From contig DEQR01000010.1 in NCBI GenBank assembly GCA_002360535.1, forward strand, positions 1 through 58,894: a stretch of DNA of 58,894 nucleotides. Direction: 5' to 3'. Shown here piece by piece: positions 16,830 through 25,841 of the stretch. The DNA comes from Thiobacillus sp. UBA3361. GTDB taxonomy: Bacteria > Pseudomonadota > Gammaproteobacteria > Burkholderiales > Thiobacillaceae. Numbering within the stretch: the first letter of the stretch is position 1; the number at the start of each line of letters is the position of its first letter. Both the position numbers and the translations under genes were made by a program. The notes beneath the pieces are model-generated. The model searched no databases. It was not told the DNA's origin and was given only the letters and a program-made list of their open reading frames with translations.

Positions 16830-16854
16830 TCGCGACGCGGTGCGAGAAAAAAAG

Positions 16855-16879
16855 AAAAGGGGCCGAAAGGCCCCTTTTT
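16855..16879. terminator. Bidirectional terminator between ccmI and ttcA-like gene
   Basis: A perfect stem AAAAGGGGCC / GGCCCCTTTT with a GAAA loop has A/T tracts on both sides, and serves the convergent ccmI and ttcA-like genes. It abuts the stop codon of the reverse gene. Confidence 0.9.
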
Positions 16880-17631
16880 CATTGCGGTGGCTGTCCCATC
16901 AACGGTCGCATGGCAGTGAGCAGGTTGGCGAACAGACTGGGATGCCGCTTCTCCTGCTCGGCGAGCAGTTGTTTCATCTGATAGCGCTGCATGGGCATGG
17001 CGAAGCAGGCCGGGCAGTTCTCGTGCACCACCGGCAGGCCGGCCTTGGCGGCGAAGTCGCGGGTCTGGCGTTCCCGCGCGTAGGCGAGGGGGCGGATCAC
17101 CCGCACATCCCCGGCGTCGTTCAGGTATTGGGCGCGCATGGTGCGCAGCCGGCCGCCGAAGAAGGCGGACATGAGAAAGGTCTCGGCCAGGTCGTCCAGG
17201 TGCTGGGCCAGGGCCAGCACGTTGCAGCCGTTTTCCCGCGCCACCCGGTACAGGATGCCGCGGCGCATGCGCGAGCAGTAGGCGCAGAAGGAATCTCCCT
17301 GCATCTTCGCCTGCGCCTCGGCGACGATGGGCTGGCTCTCGTAGAAATAGGGCACGCCCAGTTCCGCCATATAGGCCTTCAAGGGGCTCGGATCGTAATC
17401 CGGCGACTGGGGATCGACGGTGCAGGCGGCCAGTTCAAACCGGATGGGTGCCCGTGACCGGAAGTGCAGCAGCACATGCAGCAGGGACAGGCTGTCCTTG
17501 CCCCCGGACAGGCCCAGCAACACCCGGTCGCCGGCGCGAAGCATGGCGAAATCGCCCAGGGCGTGGCCGGCGGCGACGCTCAGGGAGCGGGGCGGTTTGA
17601 CCGGCGCGGCTGACCGGACAGGATGATCCAC
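16879..17631 (-). CDS. ttcA: TtcA-family tRNA 2-thiocytidine/thiolation PP-loop ATPase
   Basis: This 250-residue cytoplasmic enzyme is predicted to thiolate C32 of tRNA. The PP-loop is LGLSGGKDS (39-47), the first cysteine pair is CAYCSRMRRG (Cys116, Cys119) and the second is CPAC (Cys206, Cys209), which probably hold an [4Fe-4S] cluster. E. coli TtcA is longer (about 310) at both ends; this shorter form is a TtcA subfamily member, so the exact tRNA target is less certain. The next gene in the same direction (tlpA-like) ends 4 bp before its start. Confidence 0.82.
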   Translation of the reverse strand: MDHPVRSAAPVKPPRSLSVAAGHALGDFAMLRAGDRVLLGLSGGKDSLSLLHVLLHFRSRAPIRFELAACTVDPQSPDYDPSPLKAYMAELGVPYFYESQPIVAEAQAKMQGDSFCAYCSRMRRGILYRVARENGCNVLALAQHLDDLAETFLMSAFFGGRLRTMRAQYLNDAGDVRVIRPLAYARERQTRDFAAKAGLPVVHENCPACFAMPMQRYQMKQLLAEQEKRHPSLFANLLTAMRPLMGQPPQ

Positions 17632-17635
17632 GGCT

Positions 17636-18172
17636 TCAGAGGAGCGGTTTGACCAGCTCCTCCAGGCGGGCCTCGTCGATGCCGCCGGTGAGGGTGGCGA
17701 TGGGTGTGCCCTGCTTGTCCAGGATCAGGGTATAGGGCAGGCCGCCCAGCCGGTTGCCGGCCGCCCGCCCCAGCATGACCGCATCCATCTCGCCCATCAG
17801 TACCGGGTAGTTGACGCCGATCTCGTCCATGAAAGCCTGCACCTTGTCCGCTTCATCCAGGGCCACGCCCACGAACTGCAATCCCTGACCGGCGTATTTT
17901 TCCTGCAGGCGTATGAAACCGGGCATTTCCTTGCGGCAGGGCGGACACCAGGGCGCCCAGAAATTGAGCACCAGCACCTTGCCCTGCCACTGACCGAAAG
18001 ACTGCTCGTTGCCGGCCAAGTCCGCCAGCTTGGCGGACCAGACCTGGGCCACGCGCACCTCTTCCACGTTGCCCCTCTGGGGGCCAGGCGGCGAGAACAG
18101 GTGGTTGGCCATCACCCCGGCCAGACCGAAACCCAGGGTGGCCACCAACAGGACCACGTGCGGGCGTTTCAC
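17636..18172 (-). CDS. TlpA/ResA-like membrane-anchored thioredoxin
   Basis: This 178-residue protein has an N-terminal anchor (about 5-24) and a periplasmic thioredoxin fold with active site WAPWCPPC (Cys76, Cys79) and a GGLPYTLILDKQG cis-Pro region. Its start overlaps the dsbD stop by 4 bp, so DsbD is its likely electron donor. Possible roles are reduction of cytochrome or CuA-site cysteines; the target cannot be read from the sequence. Confidence 0.88.
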   Translation of the reverse strand: MKRPHVVLLVATLGFGLAGVMANHLFSPPGPQRGNVEEVRVAQVWSAKLADLAGNEQSFGQWQGKVLVLNFWAPWCPPCRKEMPGFIRLQEKYAGQGLQFVGVALDEADKVQAFMDEIGVNYPVLMGEMDAVMLGRAAGNRLGGLPYTLILDKQGTPIATLTGGIDEARLEELVKPLL

Positions 18173-20496
18173 GGAATGGCCTTGGCCAGGCTTTGCAGGA
18201 ATTTCTCCGCCGGCTCGTAGCCCACCACCCGGTAAGCCACCTCCTGGCCGGTCTTGTCCCAGAAGATGATGCCGGGCGGGCCGAACAGGTTGAAGCGCTT
18301 GAGCAGGGCCTTATCATCGGTGCTGTTGGCGGTCACGTCCACCTGCAACAGCAGCACGTCGGCCAGCTTGGCCTGTACCTGGGGATCGGTGAAGGTGAAG
18401 CGTTCCATCTCCTTGCAGGACACGCACCAGTCGGCATAGAAATCCAGCATCACGTAGCGGCCCTGGGCGGACTGCACCGCCTGGTCGAGTTCGGCCAGGC
18501 TCCTCACCCGCTGGAATTGCAGGTGTTTTTCGGCCTTGGCCGCGCCACCGCCGCCCTGATACACGCTCAGGGGCTGGAGCAGGTCCCGGCTGCCCCCCAG
18601 GGCGCCCAGCAGCAGGGCCACACCGCTGACCAGGATGATGATGCCCACCCCTTTCCAGAACCGCGTCCAGCCATGCGCATGACCGGCCAGGGGATCGACG
18701 GCCTTGAGATAGACCCCGGATACGATCAGCAGCGCCGCCCACAGGAACATCTGCAACACTTCTGAAATGAGGGGAGTGATCAGCCAAATGGCCACACCCA
18801 GCATGACCACGCCGAAGAACTGTTTGACCGCCTCCATCCAGCCGCCGGCGCGGGGCAGCAGGGTGCCGGCGGACACGCCCACCAGCAGCAGGGGCACACC
18901 CATGCCCATGGCCAGGGTGAACAGCGAGACGCCGCCCAGCAGCAGATCGCCGCTCTGGCCGATGTAGAGCAACGCGCCGGCCAGGGGAGCGGCCACACAG
19001 GGGCCGACGATGAGGGCGGAGATGGCCCCCATCATGAACACGCTGCCCAGCTTGCCGCCATGGATCTTGTTGCTCGCTTCGGTGAAGCGGCTTTGCAGGA
19101 AGGAGGGCATCTGCAGTTCGTAGAAACCGAACATGGAGAAGGCCAGGGCGACGAAGATAGCCGCACCGATGCCCAGGGCCATGGGGTTCTGCAGGGCGTT
19201 GGAAATCAGTGTTCCGGACATGCCGGCGATCACCCCGGCGATGGCGTAGGTGATGGCCATGCCCAGCACGTAGGCCAGGGACAGCAGGAAGCCGCGCCGT
19301 TTGGTCAGCTGCTTGCCCTGACCGACGATGATGCCGGACAGGATGGGGATCATGGGGAATACGCAGGGCGTCAGGGACAGGCCCAGGCCGAGCAGGAAGA
19401 ACGTGCCGATCACCAGCCAGTAGTTTCCGCCTTGCAGCAACGCGGTGATCTGGCCCGTTTCCGACTCGTCCGCTCCCGGCGCGGGCGCGGCCGCCGGCTG
19501 GGCGGGTGAAGCCGCCGCGGCGCCTGCGCCCACCGCCAGCACGAAAGGCTGGTCGATGGGCGGATAGCAGATGCCCTTGTCGCTGCATCCCTGATAGGTC
19601 ACCACCCCCTTCAGCTCGGCCGTGCCCTCCGGCAGTCCGGTCAGCGCGGCGCGAACGGCAAAGTCATGGTGATAGATGAACATGCGGCCGAAATTGGGGT
19701 CCTGCTTCTCTTCGGCCGGCGGCATCTGCAATTCGCCCACCTGCACCCCGGCGGGGGTGTCGATGGCGATGCGCACCTTGTCACGGTACAGATAATGACC
19801 GGGCGCGATGCTCAGGCGCGCCTCGATTCCGTCCGCGCCCGGCATGACCAGGGTCGCCTTGAAGGCCTCCTCGGGAGGCAGGAACTCGGGCTCGTCCATG
19901 CCGGCAAGATCACCGGCCAGGGCGCGCAGACGGGCAATCAGCGCCGGATCCTGGGTTTGCATACCCTCCTCGGCAACTCCGCCGGACGGCTTTTCGGCCG
20001 GCATCAGGGGCTCCGGGGCCGGGGCCTCAAGCGGTGCCGGAGCCGCCGTCTTGGCCGCGGCGGGTGCGGAAGCTGCAGCGGCGGGTAGGGTCAGGACAGC
20101 CAACGCCTCCTGCGGCGGGTAACACACCCCCAGTTCGGCGCAGCCCTGGAAACCGGCCTTTAGCTCGAACCGCTTGGGGGGAGCGCCGTCGAACTTCACC
20201 GGCATGGGGATGCGCACATCCCCGTGATAGATGGTCACCTTGCCGAAAAACTCATCCTGCTTCACCGGCCCCGGCGGCAGCTTGGCGCTCCCCAGCTTGG
20301 CGCCGGTGGCGGAGAACTTGATCTTGTCCCGGTACAGGTAATACCCGTCGGCGATCTGGAAGCGCGCTTCGATCTGCCCGGCATCCAGCATGCGCGCGGA
20401 AAAGCGGAACGCCTTGTCCGGCTCCAGCAACTCATCCTCGGCGGCATGGGTCCAAGAGGCGATCAGGCACAGCAGGATGGAAAGCAGTAAGCGCAT
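18169..20496 (-). CDS. dsbD: Thiol:disulfide interchange protein DsbD with two tandem alpha domains
   Basis: This 775-residue protein carries electrons from cytoplasmic thioredoxin to periplasmic partners such as CcmG, DsbC and the adjacent TlpA-like protein. Order: signal peptide (1-18), first alpha domain (about 25-136, Cys119/Cys125 in CAELGVC), Ala/Pro linker, second alpha domain (about 205-322, Cys304/Cys310 in CSDKGIC), eight-helix beta domain (about 358-610, TPCVFPM Cys378 and GPCVAAPLAG), and a thioredoxin gamma domain (about 650-775, WCVSCKEME). Usual DsbD has one alpha domain and about 570-600 residues, so the extra 180 residues are a domain duplication. The N terminus is well formed at 20496. 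Confidence 0.93.
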   Translation of the reverse strand: MRLLLSILLCLIASWTHAAEDELLEPDKAFRFSARMLDAGQIEARFQIADGYYLYRDKIKFSATGAKLGSAKLPPGPVKQDEFFGKVTIYHGDVRIPMPVKFDGAPPKRFELKAGFQGCAELGVCYPPQEALAVLTLPAAAASAPAAAKTAAPAPLEAPAPEPLMPAEKPSGGVAEEGMQTQDPALIARLRALAGDLAGMDEPEFLPPEEAFKATLVMPGADGIEARLSIAPGHYLYRDKVRIAIDTPAGVQVGELQMPPAEEKQDPNFGRMFIYHHDFAVRAALTGLPEGTAELKGVVTYQGCSDKGICYPPIDQPFVLAVGAGAAAASPAQPAAAPAPGADESETGQITALLQGGNYWLVIGTFFLLGLGLSLTPCVFPMIPILSGIIVGQGKQLTKRRGFLLSLAYVLGMAITYAIAGVIAGMSGTLISNALQNPMALGIGAAIFVALAFSMFGFYELQMPSFLQSRFTEASNKIHGGKLGSVFMMGAISALIVGPCVAAPLAGALLYIGQSGDLLLGGVSLFTLAMGMGVPLLLVGVSAGTLLPRAGGWMEAVKQFFGVVMLGVAIWLITPLISEVLQMFLWAALLIVSGVYLKAVDPLAGHAHGWTRFWKGVGIIILVSGVALLLGALGGSRDLLQPLSVYQGGGGAAKAEKHLQFQRVRSLAELDQAVQSAQGRYVMLDFYADWCVSCKEMERFTFTDPQVQAKLADVLLLQVDVTANSTDDKALLKRFNLFGPPGIIFWDKTGQEVAYRVVGYEPAEKFLQSLAKAIP

Positions 20497-20509
20497 AAAT
20501 TCTCCGGAC

Positions 20510-20836
20510 TCAGGCCAGGGTTTCGCCGACTATCCACTGGAGATAGGCGGGCAAGCCCCTGTCCATTTCGACGGCAACGATCTCCGGCAGTTCATAGGGA
20601 TGCGACTGGCGGATGAATTGTTCCAGGTCCTCGTAACGCGCGACGCTGGTCTTGATGATCAGAGGGTGCTCCTCATCTTCCTGGATGGCCCCCTGCCAAC
20701 GGTACACCGAACGACAGGGCGACAGTACGTTCACACAGGCTGCGAGCCGTGACTCGATCAGCTCTCGGGCCAGTTGCGCGGCGCTTTCCTGGTCGGGTAG
20801 GGTGGTCAGGACGAGCAGCGCGCCTGTGGATTGCAT
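20510..20836 (-). CDS. cutA: Divalent cation tolerance protein CutA
   Basis: This 108-residue CutA1-family trimeric protein carries LVLTTLPDQESAAQLARELIESRLAACVNVL (shown here only as the diagnostic LAACVN and SVYRWQGAIQEDEEH segments), typical of the ferredoxin-like CutA fold. It is linked to copper and other metal tolerance in E. coli; its precise role is unclear. It lies 13 bp upstream of dsbD in the same direction, as in several proteobacteria. Confidence 0.92.
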   Translation of the reverse strand: MQSTGALLVLTTLPDQESAAQLARELIESRLAACVNVLSPCRSVYRWQGAIQEDEEHPLIIKTSVARYEDLEQFIRQSHPYELPEIVAVEMDRGLPAYLQWIVGETLA

Positions 20837-20852
20837 GGTGAAAGGAATCTTG

Positions 20853-21257
20853 ATGGGTTTTGTGCCAATTATAGCTTTGGGCCTCCCCGTGCTGGAACTG
20901 GTGGGAATCTACTGGGTCTGGCAGGGGCTCGGCGCCTGGACCTTGGCCTGGCTGGCCTGGGCGGTGGTGGCCGGTGTCATGCTGATTGCCCACGAGCGGA
21001 TGCATTTCGCGCCACGCATGGCCCAATCCCTGTTCAACGGCAGTGCCCCCCTGAGCGTCCTGCTGGGCAGCGGCCTGCGCTTCCTGGCCGGTGTACTGCT
21101 CATCCTGCCCGGTGCCCTCAGCGACCTGACGGCCCTCGTGCTGCTGCTGTTTTCCCTGTTCCGCAAACCCGCGGCTGTCGCGCCCTCGCAAACCGTTCGT
21201 CCCGGCGGTCCCGGCCGGGACGACGCCATCGAGGGGGAATACCGGCGCGTGGACTGA
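20853..21257 (+). CDS. fxsA: FxsA-family membrane protein
   Basis: This 134-residue small membrane protein has hydrophobic segments at about 3-22, 27-45 and 70-100 (LRFLAGVLLILPGALSDLTAL), the last being the FxsA family signature. FxsA relieves phage exclusion in E. coli; its normal role is unknown. I chose ATG 20853, preceded at good spacing by AAAGGA; the in-frame ATG at 20835 would overlap the divergent cutA start. Confidence 0.85.
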   Translation: MGFVPIIALGLPVLELVGIYWVWQGLGAWTLAWLAWAVVAGVMLIAHERMHFAPRMAQSLFNGSAPLSVLLGSGLRFLAGVLLILPGALSDLTALVLLLFSLFRKPAAVAPSQTVRPGGPGRDDAIEGEYRRVD

Positions 21258-21273
21258 ATCCCCGCCGCCGCGG

Positions 21274-22320
21274 CTAGTCATCCCCATCCATGTGTGCCTT
21301 GAGATGGCGCAGGGCCACCAGCAGGGCGGCCGAGGCGGGAATGGCCAGCAACACGCCGAAAAAACCGAACAGCTGGCCGAATGCCATCAGGGCGAAGATG
21401 ACCGCCACCGGATGCAGACCCACCCGTTCGCCCACCAGCCAGGGCGTGACCGCCATGCCCTCGATGAGTTGGCCGACGGCGAACACCACCCAGACCTGGA
21501 TCAGGGCCGACAGCTCGCCGAACTGCGCCATGCCCGCCAGGGTGCCCAGCAGCACGCCGACGATGACGCCCAGGTAGGGCACGAACACCAACACACCGGC
21601 CACCAGGCCCACCGCCAGGGCGTAGTCCAGCCCCACCAGCCACAGGCCCAGGCTGTAGAACGCGGCCATGATCAGGATGACCGCCAGCTGGCCGCGCAGG
21701 AACTCGGACAGGACCGCGTCGATTTCCCGCGCGATGGCGACGGACCTGACCTGGATGCCCGCGGGCAGCCAACCGGCCAGGTTGGCCACCACCCGGTCCC
21801 AGTCGCGCATCAGGTAGAAGGCGACCACCGGCACCAGCAGCAGATTGGCGATGAAGCCCAGCAGGGCCAGACCGCTGTCTTTCAGGTTGGGCAGATAGGC
21901 GGTCAGTTTGGACAGTTCGCTCGAGTGGGCCTGCGCCCATGCCAGCAGCTGGGCCTGGTCCTGGACCAAGTCGATACCCAGGGTATCGCGTATCCAGGGC
22001 ACCACGGTGTTCTGACCCCACTCCAGCAGCAGCGGAAACTGGGCCACCAGCAGGCGCGTCTGGGCCTGCACCAGGGGGGTCAGGATCAGCAGCAGGAACA
22101 CGAACAGCAGCAACAGACCCAGCATGACCAGGGCCGTGCCCAGGCCGCGCGGAATCTTCCTGGCCTCCAGACGATCCACCAGGGGATCGCACACATAGGC
22201 GATGGCCGTGGCCAGCAGGAAGGGGGTCAGGATGGGCGACAGCAGCCAGATCAGCCACAGCCCGCCCCCGGCCAGCAGCAGTCCGAGCAAGGGGCGATTC
22301 GAGGCCGGGTTCAGGTCCAT
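21274..22320 (-). CDS. AI-2E/PerM-family transporter
   Basis: This 348-residue polytopic membrane protein has the family layout: paired N-terminal helices, a central amphipathic soluble region (about 95-160) and five or so C-terminal helices with PVVAFYLMRDWD and FVPYLGVIVG. Members export signals, indole or sodium and their substrate cannot be predicted. I prefer the Met starting MDLNPASNRP (22320), since an in-frame upstream Met at 22362 overlaps the purM start region. Only 43 bp separate this start from the divergent purM. Confidence 0.88.
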   Translation of the reverse strand: MDLNPASNRPLLGLLLAGGGLWLIWLLSPILTPFLLATAIAYVCDPLVDRLEARKIPRGLGTALVMLGLLLLFVFLLLILTPLVQAQTRLLVAQFPLLLEWGQNTVVPWIRDTLGIDLVQDQAQLLAWAQAHSSELSKLTAYLPNLKDSGLALLGFIANLLLVPVVAFYLMRDWDRVVANLAGWLPAGIQVRSVAIAREIDAVLSEFLRGQLAVILIMAAFYSLGLWLVGLDYALAVGLVAGVLVFVPYLGVIVGVLLGTLAGMAQFGELSALIQVWVVFAVGQLIEGMAVTPWLVGERVGLHPVAVIFALMAFGQLFGFFGVLLAIPASAALLVALRHLKAHMDGDD

Positions 22321-22363
22321 TGGGCTAGAATACCACCCCTCTCCCACCCCCACCGCCGCCACC

Positions 22364-23416
22364 GTGAACAGCTCCCCCTCCCACCCCGCCCAAACCCTGT
22401 CCTACCGGGACGCCGGCGTTGACATCGATGCTGGCGACGCCCTGGTGGAACGCATCAAGCCGCTCGCCCGGCGCACCCTGCGCCCCGAGGTGCTGGGCGG
22501 CATCGGCGGCTTCGGCGCCCTGGTGGAACTGCCCAAGGGCTACCGGGAGCCGGTGCTCATCTCGGGCACCGACGGGGTGGGCACCAAGCTGATGCTGGCC
22601 TTCCGCCTGAACAAGCACGACACGGTAGGCATCGACCTGGTGGCCATGAGCGTCAACGACATCCTGGTGCAGGGGGCCGAGCCCCTGTACTTCCTGGACT
22701 ATTTCGCCTGCGGCAGGCTGGACGTGGAGGTGGCGGAGCAGGTGGTGGCGGGCATCGCCCTGGGCTGCGAACTGGCGGGCTGCGCCCTGATCGGCGGCGA
22801 GACGGCGGAGATGCCCGGCATGTATCCCCCCGGCGAATACGACCTGGCCGGCTTCGCGGTGGGCGTGGCGGAGAAGTCACGGCTCATCACCGGCCGCGAC
22901 ATCCGCCCCGGCGACGCTGTCCTGGGCCTGGCCTCCAGCGGCCCCCATTCCAACGGCTATTCCCTCATCCGCAAGGTGCTGGAGGTGAGCGGCGCAGATC
23001 CGGCCGGGGATTTCCACGGCCGCCCCCTGGGCAAGGTGCTGCTGGAGCCCACCCGCATCTACGTCAAGCCCCTGCTGGCCCTGATGAAGGAGATGCCTGT
23101 GAAGGGCCTGGCCCACATCACCGGCGGCGGCATCACCGAGAACGTGCCGCGCATCCTGGCGGACGATCTGACCGCCCGCATCGACCGGGCTTCATGGACC
23201 CTGCCGCCGGTCTTCCAGTGGCTGCAACAGGCCGGCAACGTGGCCGACGCGGAAATGCTGCGCACCTTCAACTGCGGCATCGGCATGGCGGTGGTAGTGG
23301 ACCGGGACAACGCCGACGCGGCCGCCCGCTTCCTCACGGACCGGGGCGAGACCGTATTCCATCTGGGCGAGATCGCCGCGCGCCAGGCCGGCGAGGCGCA
23401 GACCGTCGTCAGCTAG
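22364..23416 (+). CDS. purM: Phosphoribosylformylglycinamidine cyclo-ligase
   Basis: This 350-residue cytoplasmic enzyme closes the imidazole ring to make AIR in purine synthesis. Signature segments include LSYRDAGVDIDAGDALVERI, SGTDGVGTKLMLA, GGETAEMPGMY and HITGGGITENVPR. The start is GTG at 22364; no ATG is suitable. purN begins 10 bp after the stop. Confidence 0.96.
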   Translation: MNSSPSHPAQTLSYRDAGVDIDAGDALVERIKPLARRTLRPEVLGGIGGFGALVELPKGYREPVLISGTDGVGTKLMLAFRLNKHDTVGIDLVAMSVNDILVQGAEPLYFLDYFACGRLDVEVAEQVVAGIALGCELAGCALIGGETAEMPGMYPPGEYDLAGFAVGVAEKSRLITGRDIRPGDAVLGLASSGPHSNGYSLIRKVLEVSGADPAGDFHGRPLGKVLLEPTRIYVKPLLALMKEMPVKGLAHITGGGITENVPRILADDLTARIDRASWTLPPVFQWLQQAGNVADAEMLRTFNCGIGMAVVVDRDNADAAARFLTDRGETVFHLGEIAARQAGEAQTVVS

Positions 23417-23426
23417 GCGTATCCCC

Positions 23427-24068
23427 ATGACGCGGGTGGTGGTCCTCATCTCCGGACGGGGCAGCAACATGCAGGCCCTGCTCGGGGCCGGCCTGCCGGT
23501 GGAATTCGCCGCCGTCATCAGCAACAACCCGGACGCCGCTGGCCTGGCCTTCGCCCGGCAACGGGGGGTGGCCACGGCCGTGGTCAACCACCGGGACTAT
23601 CCCGACCGGACCGCCTTCGACGCCGCTCTGGCCGAGGAGATCGACCGCCACAGGCCCGACCTGGTGATCCTGGCCGGCTTTATGCGCGTGCTCACCGACG
23701 CCTTCGTGGAACGCTACCGGGCGCGCATGATCAACATCCACCCCGCCCTGCTGCCGGCCTTTCCCGGACTGCACACCCATGAACGGGCACTGGAGGAAGG
23801 GGTCAAGGTGCACGGCTGCACGGTGCATTTCGTCACCCCGGAGGTGGATGTGGGGCCCATCATCATCCAGGCCGCGGTGCCGGTGCTGGCGGACGACACC
23901 TCCGACAGCCTGGCCGCACGGGTGCTGAAACAGGAACACCGCATCTTCCCCCAGGCCGTGCGCTGGTTCGCCGAGGGCCGACTGAAGCTGCGGGGAGACG
24001 GCACGGTGGAACTGGACGGGGCGGGGCCGCCCCAACCCCCACTGATCTCTCCAACGCCGGAGCAGTAA
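23427..24068 (+). CDS. purN: Phosphoribosylglycinamide formyltransferase
   Basis: This 213-residue 10-formyl-THF-dependent GAR transformylase has RGSNMQALL near the N terminus, the catalytic INIHPALLPAFPG (Asn-His) and HGCTVHFVTPEVDVGPII with the catalytic Asp. It is in an operon with purM, the third and fifth purine steps. The C terminus is slightly extended with a Pro-rich tail. Confidence 0.96.
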   Translation: MTRVVVLISGRGSNMQALLGAGLPVEFAAVISNNPDAAGLAFARQRGVATAVVNHRDYPDRTAFDAALAEEIDRHRPDLVILAGFMRVLTDAFVERYRARMINIHPALLPAFPGLHTHERALEEGVKVHGCTVHFVTPEVDVGPIIIQAAVPVLADDTSDSLAARVLKQEHRIFPQAVRWFAEGRLKLRGDGTVELDGAGPPQPPLISPTPEQ

Positions 24069-24092
24069 CGGGCCGGGCTTCGCGCCAGGCTG

Positions 24093-25247
24093 CTATCGGT
24101 CGATCTCCAACTCCAGACGCGCGGTTTCCGCCAGGGCGATGGCCTCTTCCAGGCTGGGCGCCAGGCAATTGAAGTGGCCCATCTTGCGGCCCGGACGGGC
24201 CTCGGCCTTGCCGTACAGATGCAGCTTGATGCCGGGATGGGCCAGCAGCAGGTCCCAGCGTGGCTCGGGCCGCCACACGTCCCCCAGCAGATTGACCATC
24301 ACCACCGGCGAGAGTTGGCGTGCGTCGCCCAAGGCCAGGCCGCACAGGGCGCGCACCTGCTGCTGGAACTGGTCGGTGACGCAGGCATCCTGGGTATAGT
24401 GGCCGCTGTTGTGGGGGCGCGGTGCCATCTCGTTGAACACCACCCGACCGTCCGCAAGGACGAAGAATTCCACCGCCAGCACCCCCACGTACTCCAGGCT
24501 GCCGGCCAGGCCGGCGGCCATACGGCGGGCGCTGCCGGCGACCTCGTCGGTGACCCGCGCCGGTACGATGCTCACATCCAGGATGCCCTGGCGATGGCGG
24601 TTTTCAGCCACGGGAAAGAAGGCGATCTCGCCGGCCGGGTTGCGCGCCAGCACCACCGATATCTCCCGTTCCAGAGGCAGGAAGCCCTCCAGCAGGCAGG
24701 GCACGTGACCCAGTTGTGCATGGGCGGCGGCCAGGCCATCCGGGCCGTCCACCCGCGCTTGGCCCTTGCCGTCGTAGCCCAGGCGGCGGGTCTTCAACAA
24801 GCCCGGGCCGTCGATGGCGGCCCAGGCCGAGGCCATATCGTCGGGGCCGGAGACCGGGGCATAGAGCGCCGTCTCGCAGCCCGCGCGCCGGGCCAGATCC
24901 TTTTCCGCCAGACGGTCCTGGGCGACCGACACTGCAGCCGCGCCGGGCGCCACCCGGCAGCGGTGGGCCAGGGTCTCCAGGCTGCGGGCAGGCACGTTCT
25001 CGAATTCGGTGGTCACCGCGTCGCACAGCTCGCCCATGCGCATGAGAGCCACCGCATCCGTGTAGTCCGCCTTCAAGTGGATGTCCGCCACCTGGCCGGC
25101 GGGGCTCAGGGCATCCGGATCCAGCACCACCACCCGGTAGCCCATGACCCGGGCTGCCAGAGTGAACATGCGTCCCAGCTGGCCGCCGCCCAGCACGCCC
25201 AGGGTGGCGCCGGGCAGCAGCAGCGGGGTCTGTCCGGCGGCGGTCAT
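24093..25247 (-). CDS. purK: N5-carboxyaminoimidazole ribonucleotide synthase
   Basis: This 384-residue ATP-grasp enzyme makes N5-CAIR from AIR, ATP and bicarbonate. The N-terminal GVLGGGQLGRM, the central LKTRRLGYDGKGQ and the active-site EMAPRPHNSGHYT are the family signatures. Its ATG overlaps the purE stop (ATGA), giving coupled purE-purK expression. It converges with purN, with a 24-bp gap. Confidence 0.96.
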   Translation of the reverse strand: MTAAGQTPLLLPGATLGVLGGGQLGRMFTLAARVMGYRVVVLDPDALSPAGQVADIHLKADYTDAVALMRMGELCDAVTTEFENVPARSLETLAHRCRVAPGAAAVSVAQDRLAEKDLARRAGCETALYAPVSGPDDMASAWAAIDGPGLLKTRRLGYDGKGQARVDGPDGLAAAHAQLGHVPCLLEGFLPLEREISVVLARNPAGEIAFFPVAENRHRQGILDVSIVPARVTDEVAGSARRMAAGLAGSLEYVGVLAVEFFVLADGRVVFNEMAPRPHNSGHYTQDACVTDQFQQQVRALCGLALGDARQLSPVVMVNLLGDVWRPEPRWDLLLAHPGIKLHLYGKAEARPGRKMGHFNCLAPSLEEAIALAETARLELEIDR

Positions 25248-25738
25248 GGCAGGTCGGGCAACTGGGCGGCCAGGACCGTGTCGGTCTGTGTCTGGCGGAA
25301 CGCCAACAGACGTTCGCGTATCCCCGCGTCCTCATTGGCCAGCAGGGCCGCCGCGAACAGGGCCGCATTGGCCGCCCCCGCCGGTCCCACCGCGAAGGTG
25401 GCCACAGGGATGCCCCTGGGCATCTGGGCGATGGACAGCAGGGAATCCAGACCTGTCAAAAACTTCGACATCACCGGCACGCCCAGCACCGGCAGGTGGG
25501 TCTTGGCCGCCGTCATGCCCGGCAGGTGGGCGGCACCGCCCGCGCCGGCGATGATGCATTTCAAGCCACGGCCGGCGGCGGTCTCGGCGTATTCGAACAG
25601 CAGATCGGGGGTGCGGTGCGCGGACACCACCCGCTTTTCGAAGGGGATGTCCAACTGGACGAGCAGTTCAGCGGCACCACGCAAGGTTTCCCAATCGCTG
25701 GTGCTGCCCATGATGATGCCGACTAGGGGGGTGGACAT
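25244..25738 (-). CDS. purE: N5-CAIR mutase (class I PurE)
   Basis: This 164-residue enzyme converts N5-CAIR to CAIR. IIMGSTSDWE at the start, SAHRTPD and AGAGGAAHLPGM are the conserved substrate-binding segments of class I PurE. It is first of the purEK pair, so both halves of the AIR-to-CAIR step are adjacent to purM, which makes AIR. Confidence 0.96.
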   Translation of the reverse strand: MSTPLVGIIMGSTSDWETLRGAAELLVQLDIPFEKRVVSAHRTPDLLFEYAETAAGRGLKCIIAGAGGAAHLPGMTAAKTHLPVLGVPVMSKFLTGLDSLLSIAQMPRGIPVATFAVGPAGAANAALFAAALLANEDAGIRERLLAFRQTQTDTVLAAQLPDLP

Positions 25739-25787
25739 GGCTCGGTCAGGCTCGGAAAAGCCCCGATGATAGCGGCTCGCCGCCGGC

Positions 25788-25820
25788 GGAAAAAGGAATG
25801 CCGGCCCGAGGCCGGCATTC
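25788..25820 (-). terminator. Terminator after the PEP-CTERM gene
   Basis: A 10-bp perfect stem (GAATGCCGGC / GCCGGCATTC, 25796-25805 and 25811-25820) is followed, on the reverse strand, by a T-rich run. It ends the PEP-CTERM transcript, about 20 bp after its stop. Confidence 0.88.
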
Positions 25821-25841
25821 GTGGGGGAATGGGTCTCCCGG

